Made by a program: the position numbers and the translations under genes. Below the pieces are notes generated by a model that did not search any database, was not told the origin of the DNA, and saw only the letters and a list, made by a program, of their open reading frames with translations. 64,000 nucleotides of DNA from Chryseosolibacter histidinae (GTDB lineage: Bacteria; Bacteroidota; Bacteroidia; Cytophagales; Cyclobacteriaceae): contig NZ_JAHESF010000002.1 in NCBI RefSeq assembly GCF_018598225.1, positions 124,001 through 188,000 on the forward strand, in the 5' to 3' direction. Numbering within the stretch: position 1 is the stretch's first letter; every line of letters begins with the position of its first letter. Shown here piece after piece: positions 25,457 to 34,433 of the stretch.

Positions 25457-27379
25457 ATGCGCCAACTTGTCGCCATTCTGTTCGCTGATATGACAGGGTA
25501 TACCGCCCTGATGCAGGAGAACGAGCAGCTTGCGCGGCTCAAACGCAAGCGGCTGAAGGAAGTGCTTGAACCCGGCATCGCACAGTTCAATGGCAAGATC
25601 TTACAACATTATGGAGACGGCTCGCTCAGCATCTTCACCAGTGCGATTCAGGCCGTACGTTGTGCCATCGACATCCAGAAACAATTGCAGCAGGACCCAA
25701 AGGTCGATCTGCGCATCGGCATCCACACCGGCGATGTTACCGTGGACGATGACGGCATCTATGGCGATGGCGTGAACCTCGCCTCGCGTATTGAATCGCT
25801 GGCAGTTCCCGGCGGCGTGTTCATCTCTGAAAAAGTATTCGACGAAGTCAAGAACCAGGAAGATATCAGCACACGTGAGCTTGGCTACTTCGAGCTCAAG
25901 AATGTGAAGCTGCCCGTGCGTGTTTTTGCTATCGCGAACGCGGGGCTCGCGGTTCCCGGCAGGAATGAGCTCCAGGGCAAGACCCGGCAGCCGCAAAATC
26001 GCCTCGCGGTGCTTCCGTTCGTGAACATGAGCGCCGACCCCGAAAATGAGTACTTCAGCGATGGTATTACGGAAGAGCTGCTGAACGCACTTACGAAAGT
26101 GGAAGGGCTGCAGGTGATCTCACGCACTTCGTCCTTTGCTTTCAAGGGCAAGAATGACGACATCCGCGACATCGCCATCAGGCTCAACGTTGACAAGATC
26201 CTGGAGGGCAGTGTACGCAAGTCGGGCAACCGCGTGCGCATCACCGCACAGCTGATCAATGCCGCCGATGGTTATCACCTTTGGAGCGAGAACTACGACC
26301 GCAACCTCACCGATATCTTCGAGGTGCAGGACGAGATCAGCGGCATTATCGCCAATAAGCTGAGAGAGAACCTTGCGGCAACACGCCCGAGCACCATCAA
26401 AACATCTGCTCACAACATCGACGCCTACACGCACTACCTGAAAGGGCTTCATTACTGGAACAGGTTAACACCGGCAGATGCGCACAAGGCGATCGAATGT
26501 TTTGAGCAGGCCGTTGCCCTTGAACCGGATTATGCGCAAGCCTATGCCATGATCGCGGGCGTGCACAGCTACCTTGGATCTACCGGCCAGATGCTGCCTC
26601 AAAAAGCATTCGATATTGTACAACGATATGCCGCCAAAGCGCTTCAGCTTGACGATACGGTAGCAGAAGGTTATGTGGCAAAAGCAAGCTCCCTGCTGTT
26701 CTTCGAGTGGAAATGGAAGCAAGCCTATGAAGCGTTGCAAACAGCGTTGCGTCTGAACCCCGCGGTAACATCGGCATACCAGATGCTGGCATACTATTAC
26801 ATCCTGACAGGAGAAAAGGGAAAGGCCATACAGATCATGGAGGAAGCCGTGCAGCTCGATCCGTTGTCGACCATCGCCAATCAATACCTGGGCAACGTTT
26901 ATATCTTTGGCGAACGTTACGATGATGCGATCCGGCAGGCAGACAAGATGCTGGAGATGAACCCTCAGATGCGCATCAGCATCGAGCTGAAAGCCTGGAG
27001 CATGGGCCTGAAGGGCGACTGGGCAGAGGCGCTCAGGTTGTTCGAAGAAGTACACCGCCTGACCAATCATCCGCTGAAAGGATTGATGGGTGTTGGCTAT
27101 GCGTCGGCCATGCTGGGCCAGAAAGAAAAAGCGATTGACTGCATCCGGAAGATCGAATTGCGCCAGCGGGAAGACCCCGACACGGTGCTCGATGGCGATC
27201 TGGCAGGCGTCTGGTATGCAATCGGTGACTGGGATAAGGCGTTCCATCACATCAACGAATGCATCCGGAAACACACGCCCCCGGTCAATTTTTTCCTGGA
27301 GTATCCCACGTTCAAAGCGCTGAAGAAGGATCCACGGTACCAGGAGCTGATGAAAACGCAGGCAGTCCATAACCGGTAG
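25457..27379 (+). CDS. Class III adenylate/guanylate cyclase fused to TolB-like and TPR domains
   Basis: 640 residues. Residues about 1-165 are a class III cyclase homology domain: metal Asp in LFADMTGYTALM (about 10), second Asp in QHYGDGSLSIF (about 53), and YGDGVNLASRIES (about 100). About 190-310 is the TolB/FlgO-like segment (LAVLPFVNMSADPENEYFSDG). About 320-625 holds tetratricopeptide repeats (AIECFEQAVALEPDYAQAY and others). No signal or membrane segment is present, so it is cytosolic. This fusion is known in Rhizobiales and Bacteroidota; whether it makes cyclic AMP, cyclic GMP or nothing is uncertain, because the purine-selecting residues cannot be judged without alignment. It is divergent from nrtR. 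Confidence 0.82.
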   Translation: MRQLVAILFADMTGYTALMQENEQLARLKRKRLKEVLEPGIAQFNGKILQHYGDGSLSIFTSAIQAVRCAIDIQKQLQQDPKVDLRIGIHTGDVTVDDDGIYGDGVNLASRIESLAVPGGVFISEKVFDEVKNQEDISTRELGYFELKNVKLPVRVFAIANAGLAVPGRNELQGKTRQPQNRLAVLPFVNMSADPENEYFSDGITEELLNALTKVEGLQVISRTSSFAFKGKNDDIRDIAIRLNVDKILEGSVRKSGNRVRITAQLINAADGYHLWSENYDRNLTDIFEVQDEISGIIANKLRENLAATRPSTIKTSAHNIDAYTHYLKGLHYWNRLTPADAHKAIECFEQAVALEPDYAQAYAMIAGVHSYLGSTGQMLPQKAFDIVQRYAAKALQLDDTVAEGYVAKASSLLFFEWKWKQAYEALQTALRLNPAVTSAYQMLAYYYILTGEKGKAIQIMEEAVQLDPLSTIANQYLGNVYIFGERYDDAIRQADKMLEMNPQMRISIELKAWSMGLKGDWAEALRLFEEVHRLTNHPLKGLMGVGYASAMLGQKEKAIDCIRKIELRQREDPDTVLDGDLAGVWYAIGDWDKAFHHINECIRKHTPPVNFFLEYPTFKALKKDPRYQELMKTQAVHNR

Positions 27380-27410
27380 TATGGCGTAGTAAATGCAGGT
27401 GACGTTGAAG

Positions 27411-27438
27411 GTACGATTTACGAGGTACGACGTACGAT
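27411..27438. repeat. Heptamer repeat, GTACGAC type
   Basis: Four consecutive seven-base units GTACGAT, TTACGAG, GTACGAC, GTACGAT lie shortly after the cyclase gene. A stray GGTCCATCGAC of the GTCCATG type follows at about 27456. Confidence 0.6.
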
Positions 27439-27526
27439 TGCCTGACGTTCACATTATGGTCCATCGACCCTGGCTAAAAAAACTGGCTGAAGGTTTGCTC
27501 CTAATTGAGAATCCAACGATCAACGT

Positions 27527-28246
27527 ATGGCAAGATCTCTTTGTATTTTACTGATAGCCTGTTTCGGAGAACTTTACGCGCAGCATACGGAAAAGCTGGA
27601 GTGGAAAGCAGACCGGTCCTATGCGGTGAACCAGTACGACACGGCATTCGGTTTTCACCAATTTCATTTGCGTGCGTTATCATACACCCGCGACCAACGT
27701 ATTGCCTGGACGATCACACTTCCGGAAAGGATGCAGCGGTACATCGCTGCGAGTGTCTATGATAAAAGCGTGCTTGACGATGGCACCTTCCGCAAGGCAT
27801 CACCGGATGAAATTGATATTAATGATCACAAGGAATTCCTGAAATGTCCTGAGCTGATCCTCGATCATGCGATCGCCGTTGCGGATCAGACAAGTTTTTT
27901 ACTCCTGGATAAAAAACGGGGAACGATCCTGGCCGACCTTCCTGACGAGATCGCTGCAGCCGAAAATTTCTATGTAGACAGCGGACGTTACGAGATCACC
28001 GTGAACAAGATAGCTTGTGCCGGCACGCTGCAACACGGCGCAGAATTCATCGCACCATGCGCAGGTTACCTGTTCCATTTCAGCGGGTCGGTGTTATATG
28101 TTTTTGACAGAAAGAACAAGCTAATCGCGAAAACTGCCTACAGCGCGAAGAGTCAAGGAAAATCCAAGGGTGCGGGTTATATGAAAGCAGTTTTCAATGG
28201 TAAAAATTACAGCATCGTTATTACTGGCAGAGTCTACCTTAGATAG
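27527..28246 (+). CDS. Secreted hypothetical protein
   Basis: 239 residues with a signal peptide (about 1-18, ELYAQ). The mature part is predicted from composition to be mixed alpha/beta, with two Cys residues (near 118 and 163 in CPEL and IACAG) and a beta-rich C-terminus (YLFHFSGSVLYVFDRKN, NYSIVITGRVYLR). I recognise no family. It stands alone between two heptamer-repeat regions and is convergent with the SIP gene. Confidence 0.55.
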   Translation: MARSLCILLIACFGELYAQHTEKLEWKADRSYAVNQYDTAFGFHQFHLRALSYTRDQRIAWTITLPERMQRYIAASVYDKSVLDDGTFRKASPDEIDINDHKEFLKCPELILDHAIAVADQTSFLLLDKKRGTILADLPDEIAAAENFYVDSGRYEITVNKIACAGTLQHGAEFIAPCAGYLFHFSGSVLYVFDRKNKLIAKTAYSAKSQGKSKGAGYMKAVFNGKNYSIVITGRVYLR

Positions 28247-28256
28247 ACTGTTAGCA

Positions 28257-28425
28257 GTAGGCATCCCGATAGCTATCGGAACCGATCGCGAGCGGTCGGA
28301 CAGTAGGCAAAGGACAGCCAACGCTGGTAAGCTTCGCAGGTACTGGCTGGCGAACGTAGCACAGTATTGTACCTCAGCGCCCGCATCTTGCCTACTGCTT
28401 ATTGCTTATTGCCTACTGCCTACTG
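28257..28425. repeat. Inverted heptamer repeat, GTAGGCA type
   Basis: GTAGGCA units occur at 28257-28263 and near 28303. Inverse copies (TGCCTAC, TGCTTAT) fill 28389-28425. The element lies between two convergent genes and supplies the final codons and stop of the SIP gene on the minus strand. Confidence 0.7.
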
Positions 28426-29156
28426 TTTATAAGTTGTCCTTTCTTACCATCAGACCAGTAAGCGTGGGTGCTGATCCTGTCGTTGCTGACACCCCTGGCG
28501 ACCAGTGCCTCGCGGAACGCCTCGATGGAAGCAGCGCGTCCCGCCAAATAAAAGGACGCCTTCTTCCAGGTTTTCCAAAGCAGTCCGTGAAGGTCGTTCA
28601 GGTAGGCGATGGCTTCCTGCGCCGGACGTTCGTCATGTAACCTCGGCACCAGGTCTACCGACACATCAAGCTTCTCGGGCCAGCCGAAGGACCCTTCTGC
28701 CAGCTCAAGGATGCCGAGGTACTCATGCCCTTTCTGGTGCACGGCTTCCTTCAGGCAGCGGAACAGCCCCAGCGACGTTTCATCGCCGAAGAAAAAGTGG
28801 TAACGGTTATGCGTTGCAAGCCGCATCTTTCCGCCTGTACGCAGCATTCTCGCTGTATCGCCCGCTTCCAGCGTTGATGCCCAATGACTTCCGGGGCCAT
28901 TGCCCTGCAGGTAAAAAAGAACGTCAAAAATCCCTTTTTCAAGATCAAAAAAGGTTGGCGTATAATGCCTGTATTCGTCGTCGGAGACACGAAACTTAAC
29001 TTCCTGGCCGGGAACAAACGTTTCCATTCCAAGCTCTCCCCTGAACTGTACCCGCTTGAGGGTAGCATGGAAATATTCTACCGCTGTAACGGTGCAGGAG
29101 ATCCCTAGCCTGCTTTCAGCCATATGCTCCAGTATTTTCGGTAACCGTGGTGTCAT
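28413..29156 (-). CDS. Siderophore-interacting protein (FAD-dependent ferric reductase family)
   Basis: 247 residues with the SIP fold: an N-terminal FAD-binding barrel with YRHYTPTFFD (about 62-71) and GPGSHWAS (about 87-94), then an NAD(P)H-binding domain with FFGDETSLGLFR and ASFYLAGRAASIEAFREAL. Family members release iron from imported ferric siderophores in the cytoplasm. The last residues (INSRQ, stop) are encoded by GTAGGCA repeat units, so the true ancestral C-terminus is probably lost or replaced. It is divergent from an AraC/PchR-like gene, the typical regulator partner. Confidence 0.82.
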   Translation of the reverse strand: MTPRLPKILEHMAESRLGISCTVTAVEYFHATLKRVQFRGELGMETFVPGQEVKFRVSDDEYRHYTPTFFDLEKGIFDVLFYLQGNGPGSHWASTLEAGDTARMLRTGGKMRLATHNRYHFFFGDETSLGLFRCLKEAVHQKGHEYLGILELAEGSFGWPEKLDVSVDLVPRLHDERPAQEAIAYLNDLHGLLWKTWKKASFYLAGRAASIEAFREALVARGVSNDRISTHAYWSDGKKGQLINSRQ

Positions 29157-29263
29157 CTGATCCGTTTTAGTGAAAAGACTTAAATTACCACAAATCTGCT
29201 TCGTCCGGTGCTTCAGGGGTCAACGGCAAACGGATTTTAATCAACGTTTAACGAAAACGGCCT

Positions 29264-30265
29264 ATGAAGGTGAGAATGAAAGGACGGCAGATGGAAGAGC
29301 TCATATTCGAGGAGTCATTTCCTGACGAATTCAGGAGTCCGACAGGGCTATCAGAAAAGAAGAGCACCTTCTCCCACCAGATCGGCACCATGAGCGCTAC
29401 GGAAACGTGGTTTGAAGGCATTCTGATCAACTACGGTGAGGCTACCCTACACGAAGAGATCCACCTTGATGTGGAGAGTGATGCGTCTGTCATTGAAATG
29501 CATTTCTCGCTGTCGGGCAAAACCGGTATGAAGATCTCGGGCGCCAGTTCGCTTCCCGACAGTTTTGGCAGCGCAGAGCACAACATCATCTATACCCCGG
29601 CCTATAATGGCGACGTTCTGTTGAAGCCGTCACCCATGGCCCATCGCTTCTTTGAAGTGCATCTGACAGAGACCTTCTTCAAAAAGCTGGTTCTGGAAGA
29701 AAGTACCATGCTCGCCGCGCTGGCGAAAAAGATCGAGAAAAAGGAGATGGCTGCGCTCAGCAAGGAGAACCTGGGCATCACCGCCAGGATGAACAGCATC
29801 ATCTTCGATATGATGAACTGCAACCGCTCGGGATCGCTGCAACGCATATACCTCGAATCAAAAGTGCTGGAGCTGCTGATGCTGCAGGCAGAGCAGTTTG
29901 AGCAGGCACTGAAAAAGCCGAAGCCCGGAAGCCTTCAACGCACTGACATCGAAAAGCTACACCACATTCGCTGGGTGATGGAGCAAAATCCGGAGGATCC
30001 ACTCTCGCTGACAGAGCTCGCTAAAAAAGGCGGCCTGAACGAATACAAGCTAAAAAAAGGCTTCAGGGAAATGTGGGGCACAACGGTGTTCGGGTATCTT
30101 CATGAGCTTCGTATGAAACAGGCCCGGCACATGCTGCTCGACCTGGGCAAAACCGTTGGTGAAGCGGCAGACCAGGCCGGCTACAGAAATGCGCATCACT
30201 TCACAGCAGCGTTTAAAAAATTCTTCGGCTACCTGCCCAGCCAGCTAAAAGGTGCGCAGAGCTGA
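29264..30265 (+). CDS. AraC-family regulator (PchR-like)
   Basis: 333 residues. The C-terminal AraC DNA-binding domain (about 240-330) has LTELAKKGGLNEYKLKKGF as first helix-turn-helix and VGEAADQAGYRNAHHFTAAF as the second. The N-terminal 220 residues are the beta-rich effector domain found in PchR, a regulator that responds to ferric siderophores. The neighbouring divergent siderophore-interacting gene agrees with iron control. The intervening 107 bases should hold both promoters; I see no clear operator. Confidence 0.82.
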   Translation: MKVRMKGRQMEELIFEESFPDEFRSPTGLSEKKSTFSHQIGTMSATETWFEGILINYGEATLHEEIHLDVESDASVIEMHFSLSGKTGMKISGASSLPDSFGSAEHNIIYTPAYNGDVLLKPSPMAHRFFEVHLTETFFKKLVLEESTMLAALAKKIEKKEMAALSKENLGITARMNSIIFDMMNCNRSGSLQRIYLESKVLELLMLQAEQFEQALKKPKPGSLQRTDIEKLHHIRWVMEQNPEDPLSLTELAKKGGLNEYKLKKGFREMWGTTVFGYLHELRMKQARHMLLDLGKTVGEAADQAGYRNAHHFTAAFKKFFGYLPSQLKGAQS

Positions 30266-30277
30266 TCGTGCGAAAGA

Positions 30278-32488
30278 TCAGTTCAGTATGTTCAGCACCA
30301 GGTCCGTAATATCGAAGAGCGGAAACTCCCCGGTATTGTTCAACAGCACCACGAGATTGTTTTGATCCGGTTGCCGCGCCAGCATCGACTTGAAGCCAAA
30401 GTCTGTACCACCGTGATAGTGGATCGTATGTTTCTTCGATGCCCAGAACTGATACTTGTCGATGTTCCACCCATAGCCATAATGCGACCCCCAATCGTGA
30501 TACCAGGTGCGGGGAACAAACAACACTGCAAGCCGCGGATCGTTATGCGCTTCATCCCACTTCAGCAGGTCTGCTGCTGTAGCTGATACTGCGCCCGCTC
30601 CTGCCGTGTTACCAATCGCATAAGCGGGTTCTGGCACACCATTCCAGTAACCCTTGGCCTGTGCCGGGTGCTGCCGCGCAAACGAAGTATTATTCAGGCG
30701 AAGCGGGACCGTGATCTTTTCCGTGAAGAGCTCGGCGAAAGTTTTACCGGACGCTTTTTCGGCAATGAGCGCCAGCAGCGTGTAACCGGTGTTGCTGTAC
30801 TTAAATTCGGAGCCTGGCGCAAATGTCGGTTTTTCAAGTCCAAAATTCCGGATCAGTTCTTCAATGGTAAAAGGATGCCGGATGGAATCGATAAAAGCTG
30901 CCTGGGCCATAAAGTTGGGAATACCTGATGAGTGCGTAAGCAGGTGATGGATGGTGATGCCGTTGTGCGGATACCAGGGAACAAAACGTTGAACACTGTC
31001 ACTGTACTTCAGCAGTCCTTCCTGCTCCAGCTGCCAGATGATGCGACTGGTGAATGTTTTAGCGATGGATCCGATCCGAAAGACGGTAGACGTATCGTTC
31101 ATGATCTTCAGCTCCCTGTCGGCATAACCATATCCTTTGTGAAGGATCACTTTGCCTTTATGCTTGACCAGCGCTGTGCCGTTAAAAAGTCCACGGGAAT
31201 GATAATAGGTCAGCACGCAATCGGCACGGATGGCCGGATCTTTTGGGAAGTTCTTCATCCGGTTGCGGAGGGCGGTCTTGACGGACGCATAACCGTTGCG
31301 TGATTCGATCTCGCGTGCAATGGCATTGTAGTCTATCTGTGACGGAATGGTGTTATAATCCTGCCAAAAGCTTTTTGAAGTATCAGCGGCAGATTCGATA
31401 AAACCGCTTTTGGTGAGCTCTTCTTCGGCGAATGCCCGCCTGAAAGTAGTATCGATGCGTGTGACAAGGAACTCACCCCGTTCTGCAACGGGCACATCAA
31501 AATTATAACGCTTGCTTTTTACACGCACATGTTCATCCCGCACCACATGATCGAGATACCACTTGTCACCGAAACGCCTGTAGGTAAGAGTCAGGCGTTG
31601 TACAAGAATGTTGATATCGATGTCCAGCAGCTTCATGGCTGCACGCTGCGCCGCATTGCCAAACTTCAGGTAAGCAATGCCTTTCGGACTTAGCTCATAC
31701 TCAACGGCTACGAAAGCAAGTGAACCAGTATGGAGATACAGCCGGCCCTTGTACAACGCGTCTTTGATGTTCTTCTGGTCAAAAGAGATCTCATGAACTT
31801 CCACATCGCCGCGTTGCAAGATGCCCTCGTAAAAGAAATTGTACTTCTTACGATTCTTCTCACCCAAAAAACTGTCATCAGCCCTCATGGTAATATCCGT
31901 GCTGCGGGCCGAGGCAACGGGGGTGCCGATACCCATGCCCACACCGTTGAATGCCTTATCGTCTTCGGCTTCACGCGCCTTCAATACTTTAACCTGGTTG
32001 TAGTGCAGTGGGAACTGGTTCAGCTCGAAAGATGCTTCTGAGACCTGGATGTATTTGTCCTGGTTTTTGGTGACCATGCGATAGAAGCAGGTGAGCAGAC
32101 GCTGGCCTCCGTGATTGTCCGGAATCTTACGCAACGCCAACCGGATGAGAGCGTCGGGATCAGGAGATGTGATCTCGATACTTTTCAGCGTTGTGGTATC
32201 CGGTGAAAGTGCAAATACGAGCTGCGCATCCTTAACAGTCTTCATCATGGTCTGATACCCGACAAAGGAAGCGATCAGGGTTCTGGCTTTGGTGATGTCC
32301 TTGACAATGAGCGTGAAATTACCACCTTCATCGGTGATGGTGCCTTCCCCTGTTTCAGGACAGGCAATGTGCGCATAATGCAGGGGTGATCCGGTGCTAA
32401 GGTCTGTTACTTTTCCGGAGAGGGTCTGGGAGAGGGCTGGGGATGTGAGCACCGTAAGAAGCAGGATCAGGAATAGGGGTTTATGCAT
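30278..32488 (-). CDS. CarboxypepD-regulatory-like / class C beta-lactamase-type serine hydrolase fusion
   Basis: 736 residues with a signal peptide (about 1-20, PALSQ). Residues about 22-100 form a carboxypeptidase-regulatory-like beta-sandwich (LSGKVTDLSTGSPLHYAHI). About 105-390 is a beta-rich domain resembling the outer-membrane-linked region of DUF5686-type proteins. About 425-730 is a serine hydrolase: SxxK in RIGSIAKTFTSR, the YxN motif in FKYSNTGYTLLAL and a C-terminal HYHGGTDFGF in the KTG position. The last domain belongs to the esterase/peptidase side of the beta-lactamase superfamily, so antibiotic hydrolysis should not be assumed. Location is periplasm or outer membrane. Confidence 0.78.
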   Translation of the reverse strand: MHKPLFLILLLTVLTSPALSQTLSGKVTDLSTGSPLHYAHIACPETGEGTITDEGGNFTLIVKDITKARTLIASFVGYQTMMKTVKDAQLVFALSPDTTTLKSIEITSPDPDALIRLALRKIPDNHGGQRLLTCFYRMVTKNQDKYIQVSEASFELNQFPLHYNQVKVLKAREAEDDKAFNGVGMGIGTPVASARSTDITMRADDSFLGEKNRKKYNFFYEGILQRGDVEVHEISFDQKNIKDALYKGRLYLHTGSLAFVAVEYELSPKGIAYLKFGNAAQRAAMKLLDIDINILVQRLTLTYRRFGDKWYLDHVVRDEHVRVKSKRYNFDVPVAERGEFLVTRIDTTFRRAFAEEELTKSGFIESAADTSKSFWQDYNTIPSQIDYNAIAREIESRNGYASVKTALRNRMKNFPKDPAIRADCVLTYYHSRGLFNGTALVKHKGKVILHKGYGYADRELKIMNDTSTVFRIGSIAKTFTSRIIWQLEQEGLLKYSDSVQRFVPWYPHNGITIHHLLTHSSGIPNFMAQAAFIDSIRHPFTIEELIRNFGLEKPTFAPGSEFKYSNTGYTLLALIAEKASGKTFAELFTEKITVPLRLNNTSFARQHPAQAKGYWNGVPEPAYAIGNTAGAGAVSATAADLLKWDEAHNDPRLAVLFVPRTWYHDWGSHYGYGWNIDKYQFWASKKHTIHYHGGTDFGFKSMLARQPDQNNLVVLLNNTGEFPLFDITDLVLNILN

Positions 32489-32730
32489 CGGGAAGTGAAA
32501 GGGTTTAATTAAGTCAGATCAGATAACGTTCACAGCCGCGCTTTGGTATGTTAAAAAAAGCAGCCAAAGCAAGTTATCTGAAAAAATGAAAATAGATCTT
32601 ATCCACACACAATTGTTCCTGATTTAAGGAGGACTTGACATGCAACGGGCTTGACATCAGGTAGCAGAAAAACTTAACTTGAATATAAATTATTCAACAT
32701 TCAACTACTGTCCGTTTTACTGATAAATGT

Positions 32731-33006
32731 ATGGAATTCGAAATAGACATATCTCGTATAAATTTTACTGTTAATCCAGACAAGATAACGCTTTCAGAAA
32801 TCTTAAGCGTACATCGAAACCATCAATCGAGGTGGGAAGAGATTGAGGGGCTTCCTAAGAAATTATTTTATTCTCTACAGTGTGGCTATAGTAATAAAAA
32901 ACGTTTTCTCCTGATGGCCTCTCGCATATGGGAAGATAAACGGCAAATATTACGGCTCCAGGTTGCAAATGAAGATCAAGTCCAGAAGTACTATTGTCAA
33001 CATTAA
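32731..33006 (+). CDS. Small hypothetical protein, first of a two-gene unit
   Basis: 91 residues, no signal peptide. The middle is basic and aromatic (LPKKLFYSLQCGYSNKKRF) and the C-terminus is LRLQVANEDQVQKYYCQH. I do not recognise it with certainty. The size, the basic core and the small highly charged partner 27 bases downstream resemble a toxin-antitoxin pair, but this is inference. The preceding 240 bases (32489-32730) contain two TTGACAT repeats near 32635 and 32651 and no gene. Confidence 0.5.
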   Translation: MEFEIDISRINFTVNPDKITLSEILSVHRNHQSRWEEIEGLPKKLFYSLQCGYSNKKRFLLMASRIWEDKRQILRLQVANEDQVQKYYCQH

Positions 33007-33033
33007 GTTTAATTAAGTTTTTTATATTTGTTT

Positions 33034-33213
33034 ATGAGACGTAACCGTACCCAAGCTCCCCCCAACCCTTTCGAGCAGGATGGAGATCCTGAAGAGATCA
33101 TGCGTAAACTTCTTAAAAAGACCAGACCCTTGTCTCATGAAGAGGCCATGCGAAGAATGAAGGAAGCCGTTGAAATGCAAAGGAAAGCAAAAGCGAGGTC
33201 GAAAAAACGATAA
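33034..33213 (+). CDS. Small charged hypothetical protein
   Basis: 59 residues from MRRNRTQAPP. The N-terminus is Pro-rich, and the rest is a charged helix (EEIMRKLLKKTRPLSHEEAM) ending in a basic tail (KAKARSKKR). It could be the partner of the preceding 91-residue protein. A TTG start at 33028 would add two residues; the ATG is preferred. It converges with the dehydrogenase gene, 11 bases apart. Confidence 0.5.
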   Translation: MRRNRTQAPPNPFEQDGDPEEIMRKLLKKTRPLSHEEAMRRMKEAVEMQRKAKARSKKR

Positions 33214-33224
33214 CGCTAATTCCG

Positions 33225-34277
33225 TTAACCTCCCAACCCCATCACCACCTTCAAACAATTGTCCTTCTTATTCGCAAACATCTCATATCCCTTCGCGCCA
33301 TCTTTCAACGCCAGGCGGTGCGTGATAATGGAAGTGAAATCGTATCGGCCTGAACGTACAATTGGGATCAGCTGATCCATGAGATGGCGTGCGGGACAGC
33401 GTCCTACTTTGAATGTGAGATTTTTGTTATAAGCTTCTGTGGGAGAAAATGCCATCTGCTCATCGGTGCAAACACCAACCATCGAGATGATGCCACCCGG
33501 GCGCACCAGTTCATAAGCAAGCTTGCCTGCTGCTTTATTGCCAACCGCTTCCATCACCGCATCGGCACCGCGGTTCTCCGTTACTTCTCTCAGCACCGAC
33601 ACAGGATTGGTCTTCGATGCATCGATGGGTATGGCACCGAACTTCGCTGCCATGGCTAACCTTTCTTCGACCGTATCGATAGCATACAACGTGGTGGCAC
33701 CCTGTTCGATGGCGCCAATGATCGTCATCAATCCTACAGGCCCGCATCCCACCACGGCATACACCTGGTCAGGTTTGATCTCCGCCTGCTGTGCACAGAA
33801 ATATCCTGTCGGAATGATGTCGCCCAGCATCAAGGCTTGCTCATCGCTGATACCTTTCGGGATCCGGATCAGCGTACTCTCCGCAATGGGAACACGCACA
33901 TATTCGGCCTGTGCTCCATGAAGTCCTTTACCTTTCTCAACCCAACCGAAAAGCTGGCTGAAAACACAACGCGATGTGAGGCCTTTCATGCAGTAGAAAC
34001 ACTGTCCACAGCTGGTGCTGAACGGGCTCATCACCACATCGCCGGCCTTCAGATGCCGGATGCTTTTTCCCACTTCCACAACCTCGCCCATGAACTCGTG
34101 GCCCATCACTGTCTCGTGATCGATACCTTTTTCATGCTCATGATACACATGAAGGTCTGAGCCGCATATCGCGCAAAGCTTCACTTTGACAATAACATCG
34201 GTAGGTGCTTTGATCTGAGGGTCAGGGATAGCCTGATAAACGACCTGGTGACGGCCGTGGAAGGTAAGGGCGTTCAT
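33225..34277 (-). CDS. Zinc-dependent alcohol dehydrogenase (MDR family)
   Basis: 350 residues. The catalytic-zinc ligands are in LCAICGSDLHVY (Cys about 37) and VMGHEFMGE (His about 60). The structural-zinc lobe is CGQCFYCMKGLTSRC (about 91-105), and the Rossmann motif is VVGCGPVGLM (about 176-185). The overall pattern fits the formaldehyde/threonine dehydrogenase branch of medium-chain dehydrogenases; the substrate is unknown. It shares no clear operon with its neighbours, and a GTTGCCA-type heptamer repeat lies upstream. Confidence 0.85.
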   Translation of the reverse strand: MNALTFHGRHQVVYQAIPDPQIKAPTDVIVKVKLCAICGSDLHVYHEHEKGIDHETVMGHEFMGEVVEVGKSIRHLKAGDVVMSPFSTSCGQCFYCMKGLTSRCVFSQLFGWVEKGKGLHGAQAEYVRVPIAESTLIRIPKGISDEQALMLGDIIPTGYFCAQQAEIKPDQVYAVVGCGPVGLMTIIGAIEQGATTLYAIDTVEERLAMAAKFGAIPIDASKTNPVSVLREVTENRGADAVMEAVGNKAAGKLAYELVRPGGIISMVGVCTDEQMAFSPTEAYNKNLTFKVGRCPARHLMDQLIPIVRSGRYDFTSIITHRLALKDGAKGYEMFANKKDNCLKVVMGLGG

Positions 34278-34295
34278 GGGGCAAAGTTAGGGAAA

Positions 34296-34431
34296 GTTGC
34301 CAGTTGCCAGTTACCGGTTAAGCGCTCGCAACTTTATCGAATACACTAACTAATTGGAAGATATTTAAACACTGCATTGGAGTAAGATACACCGAACTAA
34401 ACTGGCCATCCGGTAACCGGCAACTGGCAAC
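34296..34431. repeat. Inverted heptamer repeat, GTTGCCA type
   Basis: The left arm 34296-34316 is GTTGCCA, GTTGCCA, GTTACCG. The right arm 34411-34431 carries the inverse (CGGTAACCGGCAACTGGCAAC). The arms are about 95 bases apart and end two bases from the phosphodiesterase stop. Confidence 0.75.
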
Positions 34432-34433
34432 CT

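Noticed and set aside
30278-32488. Antibiotic-resistance beta-lactamase
   Set aside because: The serine-hydrolase domain is of the class C/esterase type fused to other domains, without specific resistance features.
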